Positions 35,996-44,974 are shown, counted from the first letter of the stretch. The stretch: 64,000 nucleotides of DNA from Planococcus shixiaomingii (GCF_030413615.1 NZ_CP129236.1:3518001-3582000); one strand, 5' to 3'. Translations and numbers: made by a program. The notes: generated by a model not told the origin, from the sequence alone.

Positions 35996-37459
35996 TTACG
36001 ACCAGCGGGCAGTCAGCATTTTTCTTCTTGTATAGAATTCGACGCCGTCCGAACCGTTGGCATGCAAGTCGCCATAGAACGAGTTTTTCCAGCCGGAGAA
36101 TGGGAAAAACGCCATCGGGGCCGGAACACCGAGGTTGACGCCAAGCATGCCCACTTCGATGTTTTCGCGGAAGTAACGGACACTGCGGCCACTTTCCGTG
36201 AACAGGCAAGCTCCGTTTCCGAAATCCGATTCATTGGTCAGCTCAATCGCTTCTTCCAGCGTATCTACACGGACAATCGATAAGACCGGCGCGAAGATTT
36301 CCTCTTTCCAAATACGCATATCCGTTGTTACGTTATCAAAAATTGTCGGCCCGATAAAATAGCCGGCGTCGGTCATGCAGGCATCTTCACGTCCATCTCG
36401 AAGAAGAACTGCCCCTTCTTGCTGGCCGACTTCTATATATTGCGCTGTCTTTTCTTTATGTTCTTTGCGGATCACCGGCCCAAGGAATACGCCTTCGTCA
36501 AGGCCATTGCCAATGGAGAGGCCATCAGCCGCTTCTTTTAATTTTTCGATAAGCGGTTTCGCCACTTCGCCGACTGCTATGACGACTGCGCAAGCCATGC
36601 AGCGTTCGCCCGCCGAACCGTAAGCCGCGGAAACAATTTCTTTTACAGCCGAATCAAGCTCTGCATCCGGCATGACGATGGAATGGTTTTTCGCTCCGGC
36701 AAGCGCCTGGACACGCTTGCCGTGGCTTGTCCCTGTTTTGTAGACATATTCCGCCACTGGCTGAGAGCCGACAAACGAAATCGCAGGAATCCCTTTATGC
36801 TCCAATACGCTGTTTACTACTTCCCGGCCGCCATGGACAATGTTGAAGACCCCTTTCGGCAATCCTGCTTCTTCAAACAATTCTGCTAGGCGGTTTGCGA
36901 GCAGCGGTGTTTTTTCAGATGGCTTCAGGATAAACGTATTGCCAACCGCTATCGCCAGCGGGAACATCCAGCAAGGAACCATCATCGGGAAATTGAACGG
37001 CGTAATTCCCCCAACAACGCCGATTGGGTATCGATACATGCCGGACTCGATATCTGTTGCGATGTCAGGCAATTGTTTCCCCATCATCAGGCTAGGCGCA
37101 CCCGCTGCAAATTCGACGCATTCAATGCCGCGCTGCACTTCACCGCGCGCTTCGTTAAAGCTTTTGCCGTTTTCCAGCGTAATCAAGCGGGCCAGTTCGT
37201 CCCAATGCTCCACCAATAACTGCTGGTATTTGAACAGGATGCGCGCTCTTCTTGGCACCGCCGTTTTACTCCATGTTTTGTACGCCGCCGATGCCGCCTT
37301 GACCGCATCGTCGACATCAGCCAATGTTGATAGGGGCACTTCTGCCAGCACTTCTCCTGTCGCCGGGTTCGGCACTTGGTGATATTCTTCTGTTTTCGCG
37401 TCTATCCATTCGCCATTGATGTAGTTTTTTAATTTATTTTTAGTAGTGGTTGTCGTCAT
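35996..37459 (-). CDS. mmsA: CoA-acylating methylmalonate-semialdehyde dehydrogenase
   Basis: A 487-residue aldehyde dehydrogenase of MmsA/IolA type. It has the [16 protein letters not shown] region and the catalytic Cys in [10 protein letters not shown], which are distinctive of this CoA-dependent branch. [11 protein letters not shown] stretch lies near the C-terminus. The family turns malonate or methylmalonate semialdehyde into acetyl- or propionyl-CoA. It follows the Fe-ADH gene by 54 bp on the same strand, so the pair could oxidise a hydroxy acid or alcohol and then its semialdehyde. No other valine or inositol gene is near. iolA is an equally valid symbol. The RBS is AGGAGG. Confidence 0.9.
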   Translation of the reverse strand: MTTTTTKNKLKNYINGEWIDAKTEEYHQVPNPATGEVLAEVPLSTLADVDDAVKAASAAYKTWSKTAVPRRARILFKYQQLLVEHWDELARLITLENGKSFNEARGEVQRGIECVEFAAGAPSLMMGKQLPDIATDIESGMYRYPIGVVGGITPFNFPMMVPCWMFPLAIAVGNTFILKPSEKTPLLANRLAELFEEAGLPKGVFNIVHGGREVVNSVLEHKGIPAISFVGSQPVAEYVYKTGTSHGKRVQALAGAKNHSIVMPDAELDSAVKEIVSAAYGSAGERCMACAVVIAVGEVAKPLIEKLKEAADGLSIGNGLDEGVFLGPVIRKEHKEKTAQYIEVGQQEGAVLLRDGREDACMTDAGYFIGPTIFDNVTTDMRIWKEEIFAPVLSIVRVDTLEEAIELTNESDFGNGACLFTESGRSVRYFRENIEVGMLGVNLGVPAPMAFFPFSGWKNSFYGDLHANGSDGVEFYTRRKMLTARWS

Positions 37460-37513
37460 TCATATTTCCTCCTCAGAATAAACTCAATTGTTCAAGCAAA
37501 GTTAATTAGAATT

Positions 37514-38719
37514 TCAGGATACTTTTCCAGGCAGTTCGTCTGCTGTAAATTGATAGTCGTAGCACACCCGGTACAGCTCCTCAATTTCCTGTTGATCGGG
37601 AATGCGCGGATTGTTGGCCGGACTTCCGCTGATTAAAGCGTCCGATGCCATTTTCGTAAGCATGTTCTCAAATTCGCCTTGATCGATGCCCCATTCTTTT
37701 AAATTCGGAATTTCAAGATCCAGACACAGCTTCTTCACTTGCTCCACTGCATATTCGGAAGCTGCCTCATCAGCCAAACTTCTCCCGTTCTCTGCAAACA
37801 AACGGCCGATGTCCGCCAACCGTTCTTTGCACGCTTCTTGACTGAACTCCAAAACCGCCGGAAGCAGCATGGCATTCGAGACACCGTGCGGCACATGGAA
37901 CAACGCACCAATTGGCCGCGACATGCCGTGCACTAAACAGACGGAGGCATTTGAAAATGCCATGCCGGCATACATCGATCCTGTCGACATCGCTTCTCTC
38001 GCTTCCACATCGTCCGGATGGCTGTATGCTTTGCGAAGATTCGGCACGATGAGGCGAATAGCCGCTAACGCCAGAACATCTGTCATCGGATGGGCTTTTT
38101 TGGATAAATACGCTTCTATCGCATGGCTTAGTGCATCGACACCTGTCGCGGCCGTCACTTTTTTAGGTGATGACATAGACAGCATTGGGTCGACGATGGC
38201 TACAGCCGGCATGAATGCCGGTTGCTTAATCATCATCTTTACGTCATCCGCTACATTGATGATGATTGTTACATCCGTCACTTCGGACCCTGTCCCTGCG
38301 GTTGTCGGAATCGCAATATGGGGCACTGGCGGTGCAGCAGCCACTTTTTTCGCTCCCATGTATTCACCGATGTACCCGCCGTTTGAAGCGAGAACCGCTA
38401 CCGCTTTCGCCGTATCGATACAGCTTCCTCCTCCAAGCGAAATGATGACATCACAATTTTTTTCTTTAAACAACGCCAATGCCGCTGCCACGTATTGATC
38501 GGTCGGTTCGGAAGCGACGCCTGCATATACTTCGCTTTGAACCTTTTCCTGCGAAAGAATTTCAATGCACTTATCAATGTTGCCAAGGCTTTGCATAATG
38601 CCATCGCTGACAATCAAAGCTTTTTTCCCCCGCAAAGCTGTTTCAACGCCTACCCGTTCGAACGCATCTCGTGCATAAACGATAACTTGCGGTGTTCTGA
38701 AAACTTCATAATTGACCAA
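37514..38719 (-). CDS. Iron-containing alcohol dehydrogenase
   Basis: A 401-residue group III Fe-ADH. It shows SLGGGSCIDTAKA (nucleotide-binding turn), PTTAGTGSEVT, and the metal ligands in GVDALSHAIEAYLS, LVHGMSRPIGALFHVPHG. The start is TTG at 38719 with GGAGTG 8 nt upstream. The substrate could be 1,3-propanediol, 4-hydroxybutyrate or another short alcohol; I cannot decide. It is the first gene of a two-gene operon with the mmsA-like dehydrogenase. A sigma-54-type promoter and palindrome lie upstream. Confidence 0.9.
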   Translation of the reverse strand: MVNYEVFRTPQVIVYARDAFERVGVETALRGKKALIVSDGIMQSLGNIDKCIEILSQEKVQSEVYAGVASEPTDQYVAAALALFKEKNCDVIISLGGGSCIDTAKAVAVLASNGGYIGEYMGAKKVAAAPPVPHIAIPTTAGTGSEVTDVTIIINVADDVKMMIKQPAFMPAVAIVDPMLSMSSPKKVTAATGVDALSHAIEAYLSKKAHPMTDVLALAAIRLIVPNLRKAYSHPDDVEAREAMSTGSMYAGMAFSNASVCLVHGMSRPIGALFHVPHGVSNAMLLPAVLEFSQEACKERLADIGRLFAENGRSLADEAASEYAVEQVKKLCLDLEIPNLKEWGIDQGEFENMLTKMASDALISGSPANNPRIPDQQEIEELYRVCYDYQFTADELPGKVS

Positions 38720-38757
38720 AATTATTCACTCCATTCTCTTTTCTGACTGCCTTAATT

Positions 38758-38774
38758 TACATAAAGCGTGCCAA
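38758..38774 (-). promoter_or_regulatory. Candidate sigma-54 (-24/-12) promoter of the Fe-ADH operon
   Basis: The minus strand reads TTGGCACG, then CTTT, then ATGTA. The -24 element is a perfect match to YTGGCACG. The -12 element is weaker than TTGCW (A for T, T for C) but at the right spacing. It lies about 40 bp before the start codon. Confidence 0.5.
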
Positions 38775-38941
38775 TTTTTAAGAAACTTGCAAAAAACAGA
38801 GGTTATTGTTCGATTTTCCTGAAAAAAAGCAGCAAGTAAGCGTTCTTATTTAATAAAAAATCTTTCCATTCAAAGTTTACGATGGTCGTCTTTTAGGAAA
38901 AACAACGATTTTCTGCCATGAGAGTGCAGCTAAGTAAAGAT

Positions 38942-38956
38942 GTGTATCAAATACAC
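38942..38956. promoter_or_regulatory. Palindrome, possible enhancer site for a sigma-54 activator
   Basis: GTGTAT-CAA-ATACAC is a perfect inverted repeat about 170 bp upstream of the -24 element, a typical distance for an activator site. The rest of the 520-bp gap (38720-39240) holds only the promoter, the activator relic and a terminator. Confidence 0.4.
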
Positions 38957-38969
38957 TACACGGCCTAAC

Positions 38970-39084
38970 AGTTGTTATTTTTCGGTTTTTAATAAGTGTG
39001 GGCCTATCGCAATGCCGCTTCGACTTTATTGCCGCCGACTTTTTCAAGAGTTTCAATGATTAACAGCTTTTCTTCTTCACTTTT
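38970..39084 (-). pseudogene. Relic of a sigma-54-dependent activator (Fis-type HTH end)
   Basis: The minus strand encodes SEEEKLLIIETLEKVGGNKV followed by EAALR and a stop at 39004-39006. This is the classic C-terminal Fis-type helix-turn-helix of NtrC-family activators (EREAIIRALEETGGNKSKAA type). A shift of frame continues IGPHLLKTEK, like the usual LGIGRTTLYRKLKE. A stop lies a few codons upstream and no AAA+ domain remains. The gene has therefore been deleted except for its 3' end. Its place next to the Fe-ADH operon suggests it was that operon's activator. Confidence 0.65.
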
Positions 39085-39210
39085 CTATTTGGAATTGTCG
39101 GTTTTTTCAATCTTTTAATCCCTATCATACCATGACTCAGGGCAATAGCAGAATTGAGTATATTTGGTTGGGCTGGCTTGAAGTCTTGTTGATCAATAAT
39201 TTTTCTGCAT

Positions 39211-39242
39211 AAAAAAACCTAACTGCTGGCAGCAGTTAGGTT
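39211..39242 (-). terminator. Terminator of the sigma/anti-sigma operon
   Basis: AACCTAACTGCTG and CAGCAGTTAGGTT form a perfect 13-bp stem; seven A (T on the minus strand) follow. It overlaps the anti-sigma stop codon. Confidence 0.93.
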
Positions 39243-39984
39243 AAATTTCCGAACTCAGGACGATTTCGCCTTCGGGCAATTGATTGCCCGCTTTCGGTTC
39301 ACGTGTGATGGCTATCGTATCCCAGCCTTCTGTATTTTCTTTTAAGCTAAAATAGGCTGCGCCTTCGCCGGTTTGGCTTGGTGTAAACGCACCAGCTGGA
39401 ATCGGCTGTCCTTCTTTCAGAAGCCATACTTGATAAATCTCATCTCCCTGCAGCTGCTCAAGTTCAGAACCTGCCACGACCACATCAAGCGAGTCGCCAT
39501 CTCGAATCAGTTTTGCTTGGGCGTCTCCACCGAATGCTTCACTCGGCTGAAGCTCGACTTCCTGTAATGCGGTTTCTGCAGGTTCTGCTGTTTCCACCGT
39601 CTCACGGTTCGAAAGCTGGAAAAATGCATAAGCATTGCCGAGCAGCGACAGCAACAGAACTGCAGCGACCAGCGGCATCCACCTTGTGTTTTTTCTTTTC
39701 GGTTTTACTGCCGGCATTGCGGCTGGTGTTGGTTTTTGTATCGGTTTTCGTGCCGGCTGCACTTCTTCCATTGGCTCCTCAGAAAAAACATTGGCCAATA
39801 TCCGCGTTTTCATCTCTGCAGGCGGTTCAATCGGTTCGGCAAGATAAGGGAGCTCGCCTGTCAGTTCCACAATTTCCTGGCAATCTGCACAGGTTTTCAG
39901 GTGTTCTTCAAATTTGCGCATCTCTTCTTCAGTTAACGTGCCATTTAGAAAATCCACTACATGTTCACAATCCATTTTAGTCAT
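39241..39984 (-). CDS. Anti-sigma factor, RskA-like with zinc-finger ZAS domain
   Basis: A 247-residue protein from the ATG at 39984, preceded by GAGGGGGG and overlapping the sigma stop (ATGACTAA). The N-terminal anti-sigma domain has the zinc motif H-x3-C-x2-C (EEHLKTCADC). A membrane helix lies at about residues 100-120 (LVAAVLLLSLLGNAYAFF). The outer C-terminal RskA domain follows (YQVWLLKEGQPIPAGAF). It should hold the cognate ECF sigma at the membrane until proteolysis, by analogy with RskA/RsiW. Overlap of the genes supports pairing. Confidence 0.9.
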   Translation of the reverse strand: MTKMDCEHVVDFLNGTLTEEEMRKFEEHLKTCADCQEIVELTGELPYLAEPIEPPAEMKTRILANVFSEEPMEEVQPARKPIQKPTPAAMPAVKPKRKNTRWMPLVAAVLLLSLLGNAYAFFQLSNRETVETAEPAETALQEVELQPSEAFGGDAQAKLIRDGDSLDVVVAGSELEQLQGDEIYQVWLLKEGQPIPAGAFTPSQTGEGAAYFSLKENTEGWDTIAITREPKAGNQLPEGEIVLSSEI

Positions 39985-40543
39985 CGATAGCCCCCCTCTC
40001 TTGCACACCGTGCAGTGATAGTTTCAGTTTTTTGAGCGCCAGCCGAATCCTGCTTTTTACCGTTCCTAGCGGGATGTCACACAGGCTGGAGATGGTTTCA
40101 TGCGTATACCCTTTAAAGTAAAACAGCTGTATCATTTTCTGCTGTTCGCTGGAGAGTTCCTGAACGGCAGTTTCAATCTGCTCTTTCTTATCCTGCCACT
40201 CCGCAAGATCTTCGACAGTGGAGCTGGTATCCATCAAATCGCCAACCTCATCCAAAGGGACAGAAGGCTTTTTGCGTTTCCGGATCAAATCAACAGCCAC
40301 GTTGCGTGACATCGTGAATAACCAGGAAGTGAATTTCCCCTTGCTTTCATCATATTCCCCTTTGCCCCGCCAAAGCTTGATAAAGACCTCTTGCAAGGCT
40401 TCTTCAGCCAAGTCCCGGTCTTCGGTCATTTTGACGAGAAAAGAGAAAAGGATTTTTTCATAGCGGTCGTATAGTTGTTCAAGCGCCGCTTTATCTTTGC
40501 TTTGTATACGACTGTAAAGCATAAAGTCCGAGCTTTTCTCCAT
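39977..40543 (-). CDS. ECF RNA polymerase sigma factor, SigK-like
   Basis: A 188-residue ECF sigma factor. Region 2 spans DRYEKILFSFLVKMTEDRDL and AEEALQEVFIKLW. Region 4 holds FYFKGYTHETISSLCDIPLG followed by TVKSRIRLALKKLK. Its partner is the zinc-finger RskA-like protein overlapping at the 3' end, as in SigK/RskA (ECF19-like) pairs. A promoter motif about 145 bp upstream is shared with two surface-protein genes 2-6 kb away, which suggests autoregulation and a local regulon. The RBS is GGGGAA. Confidence 0.92.
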   Translation of the reverse strand: MEKSSDFMLYSRIQSKDKAALEQLYDRYEKILFSFLVKMTEDRDLAEEALQEVFIKLWRGKGEYDESKGKFTSWLFTMSRNVAVDLIRKRKKPSVPLDEVGDLMDTSSTVEDLAEWQDKKEQIETAVQELSSEQQKMIQLFYFKGYTHETISSLCDIPLGTVKSRIRLALKKLKLSLHGVQERGAIDD

Positions 40544-40686
40544 TGCCGTTCCCCTTTTTTCAGATGTCGTTCTTCAAGCTTACTACAACTTGAGCGGCAG
40601 GAGAATGCCCTCGAATCGAAAAGCCTGCTGATTGAAGAAACATGTCCTTGTGCAATAGATGAATATATTTATTCACCCGCTACTTG

Positions 40687-40716
40687 CAAAACGTTTGGAA
40701 CGCGCTTTTAGTTCAC
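40687..40716 (-). promoter_or_regulatory. Candidate ECF promoter of the sigma operon
   Basis: The minus strand reads GTGAAC, 16 bp, ACGTTTTG. The spacing and both elements match the motif ahead of the two MPKTG surface-protein genes. The 314-bp gap 40544-40857 holds nothing else that I can identify except the hydrolase RBS. Confidence 0.55.
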
Positions 40717-40857
40717 ATTTAACCCTAAATAATGCTGCAGAGCAGAAAAAGACTTTTTGTAATGATATTTTTTTGATTCTTACTTGTTTAATTAAAGATA
40801 TTGAGGGAATTTTACTGAATAGTACTTGAACGGAAAAAAATAGGAGGAGGAAGTTAA

Positions 40858-41676
40858 TTGGGACATTATATTGAAGTGGAAGCTGGAGTAAAAGTATATG
40901 TTGAAGACATCGGAACAGGTCAGCCAGTCGTCTTTATCCACGGTTGGCCACTGAACAGCAAATCGTTTGAGATGCAGGCGAATGAATTGGCATTGCAAGG
41001 TTTCCGTTTTATCGGCATCGATCTCCGCGGCTTTGGGAAATCGGACAAACCTTGGACGGGCTATGACTACGACACGCAAGCAAGCGACGTTAAAGCCGTC
41101 GTCGATCATTTGGGCCTTGAGAATTTTGTGCTTGCCGGGTTTTCCATGGGAGGGGCAATCGCTATCCGCTATATGAGCAAATTCGGCGGGCAAGGCGTGG
41201 ATAAGCTGATGCTGATGGGTGCGGCGGCTCCCCTGTTCACCCAACGGGATGATTTTGAAATCAACCTGAAGCCCGAAGAAGTGGATGATATCATCGAACA
41301 GATCAAAAAAGACCGTCCCGCTTTCCTGGCGCAGTTTGCTGACATGTTTTTTGAACAAGAACAATCGCCCGAATTCCTGCATTGGTTCCAGATGCTCGGC
41401 CTTGAAGCCGCAGCCCATTCCACGATCAACGCAGCTGTTGCACTGAAAGATGAGGATTTAAGAAGTGAACTGGCCGGCATTTCTGTGCCGACCACTATTT
41501 TCCACGGACAGAAAGACCAGATCTGCGCGTATGCACTCGCTGAAGAAATGAATAAACAAATTCCCAACTCCGTACTTGTACCGTTTGAACAAAGCGGCCA
41601 CGGCATCAACGGAGACGAACCGGAAAAATTCAATACGGAGTTAGTGAACGTCTTGAATGGTTCTGAAGTAAAATAA
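40858..41676 (+). CDS. Alpha/beta hydrolase, arylesterase/haloperoxidase type
   Basis: A 272-residue hydrolase starting at TTG 40858, with AGGAGGAGG upstream and no suitable ATG. The triad is Ser in AGFSMGGA, Asp in HGQKDQI and His in QSGHGING. HGWPLNSKSFE is the oxyanion region, and the closest type is the cofactor-free haloperoxidase/arylesterase group. The substrate is unknown. It lies between the sigma operon (divergent) and the surface-protein gene, but lacks the shared promoter motif, so it may not belong to that regulon. Confidence 0.85.
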   Translation: MGHYIEVEAGVKVYVEDIGTGQPVVFIHGWPLNSKSFEMQANELALQGFRFIGIDLRGFGKSDKPWTGYDYDTQASDVKAVVDHLGLENFVLAGFSMGGAIAIRYMSKFGGQGVDKLMLMGAAAPLFTQRDDFEINLKPEEVDDIIEQIKKDRPAFLAQFADMFFEQEQSPEFLHWFQMLGLEAAAHSTINAAVALKDEDLRSELAGISVPTTIFHGQKDQICAYALAEEMNKQIPNSVLVPFEQSGHGINGDEPEKFNTELVNVLNGSEVK

Positions 41677-41702
41677 TCATCCAAAACAAACTGCTTTCTA
41701 TA

Positions 41703-41740
41703 GGAAGGGGCGCCGACAGGCTTCCCTTTTTTTATTTTTT
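41703..41740 (+). terminator. Probable terminator of the hydrolase gene
   Basis: GGAAG and CTTCC arms with a GC-rich loop precede a long T-rich run. The stem is short. Confidence 0.5.
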
Positions 41741-41755
41741 ATAATTTTTTCTTTG

Positions 41756-41790
41756 AAAAGTGATCTATTTCTCCACTCCCTCCGTTAGGT
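41756..41790 (+). promoter_or_regulatory. Candidate ECF promoter of surface protein 1
   Basis: AAAAGTGATC (G at 41760), 16 bp, CCGTTAGGT. It shares AAAAGTGATCTA and the spaced CCGTT.GGT with the promoter region of the paralogous surface protein at 46.5 kb, and resembles the site before the sigma operon. Confidence 0.6.
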
Positions 41791-41825
41791 AGTTAAGAAA
41801 ACCCAAACAGAGGAGTGGTTCATTG

Positions 41826-43157
41826 ATGAAATGGAGAAAATTTTTAGCACCAGTAGTAGGGGCAGCATTGTTAGTGACCGCAACAGGAACGACCACTTTC
41901 GCACACGGAACGCCGCAGACTGATACAACGGGCGTCGAGCTTCGGGCAACACTGGATTCCCTGTTGTCCGAGCATTACGCGCTGGCCGTCGACTCCATGA
42001 TGAAAATTTACGATGGAGATAAAGGGGCTGAAGCTGCTATGGCAGCACTGGATGCCAACGCTGAAGATATGGAGCCGGTCATCGCTTCCGTATACGGTGA
42101 AGAAGGCGGCGCGGCATTCGAAGACATTTTCATCAAGCACAACACGGGAACAGATGAGTATGCACAAGCTGTAAAAGATGGCGACAAAGAAATGCAGAAA
42201 AAAGCGTTGGATGAAATTCAGTCGTTCGTTGACGAGATGGGCGCTTTTTTAGCCGCTGCAACGGAAGGCAATCTGCCGGAAGATGGAGCGACACAGGCAC
42301 TTCGCCAGCATGAAGACTTTGTCCAAAACACATTTGATCTTTATACGGAAGGCAAATACGAAGAGGCCTACACTTCTTACTTGGAAGGCTTCAAACAAAT
42401 TTTCGGGGCAGGCAGTGCCATCAGCGGAGCGGTTGCGACTCAATTCCCGGATAAATTCACAGATCCGAATACAGCTGCTGGCGATTTCCGCTCCACAGTG
42501 AACCGCATCGCGGCAGAACATTTTGCCTTGGCTCAGCTCAGTATGGCAAAAGGCTTCAACGGCGCTGAGGATTTCGACTTCGCTGATTGGGCTCAAGACC
42601 AGAACACAGAGGAATTCCGCAGTGCAATCGCTTCTGTCTACGGTGAAGAAGCTGGAACGCAATTCGTGAAGATTTGGGATAACGAGCACATTTCCGTGCA
42701 AGGCGATCTTGCCACAGCAACGGCTTCAGATGATCAAGGAGCAGTTGACGAAGCAGCTGGTGCATTAACCGATCAGTTTGCCACGAACTTCGGAACGTTT
42801 TTAAGCACAGCTACTGAAGACCGCTTGCCAAAAGATGAGTTGATTGCAGGAATCCAGGCTCATGAAACTTCTATAATCGACACATTCAATCAGTATGTTG
42901 CCGGCGACTATGAAACTTCTTATGAAACATACCGTACCGGATATGCGTTGATGTTCGATATTGGCAATGGATTAAGCAGCGCAATTGTTGATCAGTTCCC
43001 TGAGAACTTCCACAATGAGGCACCTGAGAAAATGCCGAAAACGGGATTTGGCGGAACGGCTAACCAGTCTAACACAATGGTTTTATGGGTTACGTTAAGC
43101 GCATTGATTTTAACAGCTGCCGGAACACTGACATATCGTCAAAGTAAACAACAATAA
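41826..43157 (+). CDS. Sortase-anchored surface protein with two helical repeats, paralogue 1
   Basis: A 443-residue secreted protein. ATG 41826 is used; a TTG one codon earlier is also possible. The signal peptide ends near residue 27. Two repeats of about 180 residues follow (from LRATLDSLLSEHYALA and FRSTVNRIAAEHFALA). Each has the landmarks VYGEE.G..F, a Thr-Glu-x-LP step (ATEGNLPEDG) and a final QFPDKF/QFPENF. The C-terminus is a sorting signal: MPKTGFGGT, a hydrophobic helix, then YRQSKQQ. The repeats look all-helical with recurrent His. I know similar repeats in Bacillales proteins that are often labelled copper amine oxidase, but there is no such enzyme domain here. Function unknown. 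Confidence 0.85.
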   Translation: MKWRKFLAPVVGAALLVTATGTTTFAHGTPQTDTTGVELRATLDSLLSEHYALAVDSMMKIYDGDKGAEAAMAALDANAEDMEPVIASVYGEEGGAAFEDIFIKHNTGTDEYAQAVKDGDKEMQKKALDEIQSFVDEMGAFLAAATEGNLPEDGATQALRQHEDFVQNTFDLYTEGKYEEAYTSYLEGFKQIFGAGSAISGAVATQFPDKFTDPNTAAGDFRSTVNRIAAEHFALAQLSMAKGFNGAEDFDFADWAQDQNTEEFRSAIASVYGEEAGTQFVKIWDNEHISVQGDLATATASDDQGAVDEAAGALTDQFATNFGTFLSTATEDRLPKDELIAGIQAHETSIIDTFNQYVAGDYETSYETYRTGYALMFDIGNGLSSAIVDQFPENFHNEAPEKMPKTGFGGTANQSNTMVLWVTLSALILTAAGTLTYRQSKQQ

Positions 43158-43163
43158 CTGTTG

Positions 43164-43184
43164 GAGAGAGCTTTATGCTCTCTC
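43164..43184 (+). other. Short hairpin between surface protein 1 and the sortase gene
   Basis: GAGAGAGC and GCTCTCTC pair around a 5-nt loop with no T run behind. It could lower or stabilise readthrough from the surface-protein gene into the sortase gene. Confidence 0.5.
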
Positions 43185-43211
43185 TATTCCTGTTGAAAGG
43201 GAGGGTGGAAA

Positions 43212-44180
43212 ATGAGGCAACTACTGACTATGGGCAGCGCGCTTTGCTTATGCGCGGCACTGTTCTTTTTCATGAAACCACTGGCAAATGACTCTATTCC
43301 AAAAGAAAGTTCTGCTCAAGTGAATGAGCAAAAAGAAACAGCAAAGACAGATTCCGAAACCAAAGCTGCGGGCAACAACGCCGATAAGATCGCGGAGTTC
43401 CCCATCCTCCCTGCACAGCGGGAAAAGCTTGAAACGATGCAGCGGCAGCGCCAGGAAAGCATCAAAGGCATGGTGCCTGCTCAAATCGAAATTCCATCAA
43501 TTGGCGTAAAAGCTTCCGTTGAGCAAACCGGAATCCTGGAAAACGGCGAGATGGGCGTACCTGAAGATGTCAATGAAGTGGGCTGGTTCGAGCCTGGCTA
43601 TAAAACTGGAGAAAAAGGCCATGCCGTTCTTGCGGGCCACGTCGACAGCTTAACGGGACCCGCCATTTTCTACAACCTGGAGAAAGTGAAGGTCGGCGAA
43701 AAAGTCACGATAAAAGATGCCGATGGCCGGGAAATGGTCTTTGAAGTTAAAGAAATTTCCAGCTACGAAACGGACGAAGCACCCATCGAAGAGATATTCG
43801 GAAAGTCGGATCAGCGCATGATCAATTTGATTACCTGCACCGGTGATTTCAATCGAAAAATCGGTTCCCATGAGGAACGACTGGTCGTTTCGGCGGAGCT
43901 AATTTCTGACTCAGACGTGGAAGAAAATGCGCCGGAACCGCCAACAAACGTCAAAGCGACTTCTTTCAACATTTCCTGGCACGCGGTGCGCGACGATGCC
44001 ATCATCGGTTACCGTGTGTACGAAGAAGATCTGGAAACAGGAGCAACAGTGAAAATCGCAACGGTTTCCTTGTTTGACCGCAAAAAAGTGGAGCTCCAAA
44101 CTTCTGCCAATAAACGCTATTTTGTCACATCAGTCGATGTGGATTTGGACGAATCTAAGAAAGCGGAAGCTAAACAATAA
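43212..44180 (+). CDS. Class-F-like sortase with C-terminal Fn3-like domain
   Basis: A 322-residue membrane-anchored sortase: N-terminal helix (about 5-22), Lys/Glu-rich linker (30-85), sortase core (88-232) and an extra C-terminal part (240-312). Catalytic residues are His143 (LAGHVDS), Cys209 (LITCTGDF) and Arg223 (EERLVV). The core resembles class D/F enzymes. The C-terminal part begins PEPPTNVKATSFNISWHAV and continues GYRVYEED, a fibronectin type III pattern, unusual for a sortase. It lies 54 bp after an MPKTG-bearing substrate gene on the same strand, so it probably anchors that protein and its paralogue at 45.1 kb. Confidence 0.88.
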   Translation: MRQLLTMGSALCLCAALFFFMKPLANDSIPKESSAQVNEQKETAKTDSETKAAGNNADKIAEFPILPAQREKLETMQRQRQESIKGMVPAQIEIPSIGVKASVEQTGILENGEMGVPEDVNEVGWFEPGYKTGEKGHAVLAGHVDSLTGPAIFYNLEKVKVGEKVTIKDADGREMVFEVKEISSYETDEAPIEEIFGKSDQRMINLITCTGDFNRKIGSHEERLVVSAELISDSDVEENAPEPPTNVKATSFNISWHAVRDDAIIGYRVYEEDLETGATVKIATVSLFDRKKVELQTSANKRYFVTSVDVDLDESKKAEAKQ

Positions 44181-44194
44181 GCGCAGTATACGTT

Positions 44195-44240
44195 AAACCG
44201 AACCGTGAACTTTGAAAAAAGTTTCCGGTTCGGTTTTTTT
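44195..44240 (+). terminator. Terminator of the surface protein-sortase operon
   Basis: AAACCGAACCG (44195-44205) and CGGTTCGGTTT (44226-44236) pair and run into T residues. Confidence 0.88.
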
Positions 44241-44296
44241 GCGCATACCGTTCGGTGTATGCTTTTAGAAAACAGTTGGTTGTAGGAGGAAAATCC

Positions 44297-44974
44297 ATGC
44301 ACACGTCAAACTGGCTGCAAGGCGGCCCTTTTCTCGAAGTCAGTTTCCTTTGGGAGCTTAAAGAAGATAGAACACAAGCAATCTACACCTTGATTCGTAA
44401 GCTATCTGCCCTTTCGACTTCCATCAGCATCGTGGATGTTAACGTCGAGAAATTGATTGAGGCTTTCGAGACCGGCTATCCTTATGACGAAGAAGATCCG
44501 CTTTCACCTGTTGTCCATTCGCTGGAATTAAAGCTGGTGGCAGATATTGCCGGAACGCGAAAAGCCATCTTACAAGTAGAACAGCTCTCGGCTAATGCCC
44601 TTTTAGTTGATTTCTGGTTTTTCGGCAGCCGGTTTGATGCACTACAATGGGACCAAATAGGAATTAAGAATAAAGATTTAGCGGCCTTTACGGATTTCCT
44701 GGCCGATCTTTATTCCAGCTTCGGATTCAAGGTTGGCGGAATTGCTCTTGAAAAGGATATACGTGAACTGTTTGATTGTGATGAACCAAGTCCATCCCCA
44801 TGTTATCAATTCGAGAATCTATCTCCTGACAGTTCTCTTGAGATGGAGCCTGATTTTTTCGCTTTAGTATGGAATGAAAACTGTGGAAAGCTAAGAGACA
44901 TGCCAGCCCAGCATAGAAGAATTGGGAAATCCGGGGTGCTGGTAGTTTCTTCTGATTCCTATAGCGAATTTTAA
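44297..44974 (+). CDS. Conserved-looking hypothetical protein (225 aa)
   Basis: A 225-residue soluble, acidic protein from the ATG at 44297 with AGGAGG; an in-frame ATG 42 bp upstream lacks a site. I do not recognise the family. There is no signal peptide or membrane helix. It begins GGPFLEVSFLWEL and has aromatic-rich VDFWFFGSRFDALQW in the middle, and alternating strands and helices are likely. It sits between the sortase and surface protein 2, after a strong terminator, so it is probably transcribed on its own. Confidence 0.65.
   Translation: MHTSNWLQGGPFLEVSFLWELKEDRTQAIYTLIRKLSALSTSISIVDVNVEKLIEAFETGYPYDEEDPLSPVVHSLELKLVADIAGTRKAILQVEQLSANALLVDFWFFGSRFDALQWDQIGIKNKDLAAFTDFLADLYSSFGFKVGGIALEKDIRELFDCDEPSPSPCYQFENLSPDSSLEMEPDFFALVWNENCGKLRDMPAQHRRIGKSGVLVVSSDSYSEF

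Noticed and set aside
35771..36283. 170-codon plus frame with FLHExxx heptads
   Set aside because: Its second half is antisense to mmsA, it crosses the mmsA terminator, and the heptads come from the 21-bp repeats.
40792..41418. 208-codon minus frame antisense to the hydrolase
   Set aside because: The hydrolase triad is intact on the plus strand, and the antisense frame has no RBS or known motif.
44246..44275. GCATACCG/CGGTGTATGC hairpin read as another ECF promoter because of CCGTTCGG
   Set aside because: No GTGAWC element lies 16 bp upstream; that region is the sortase terminator.
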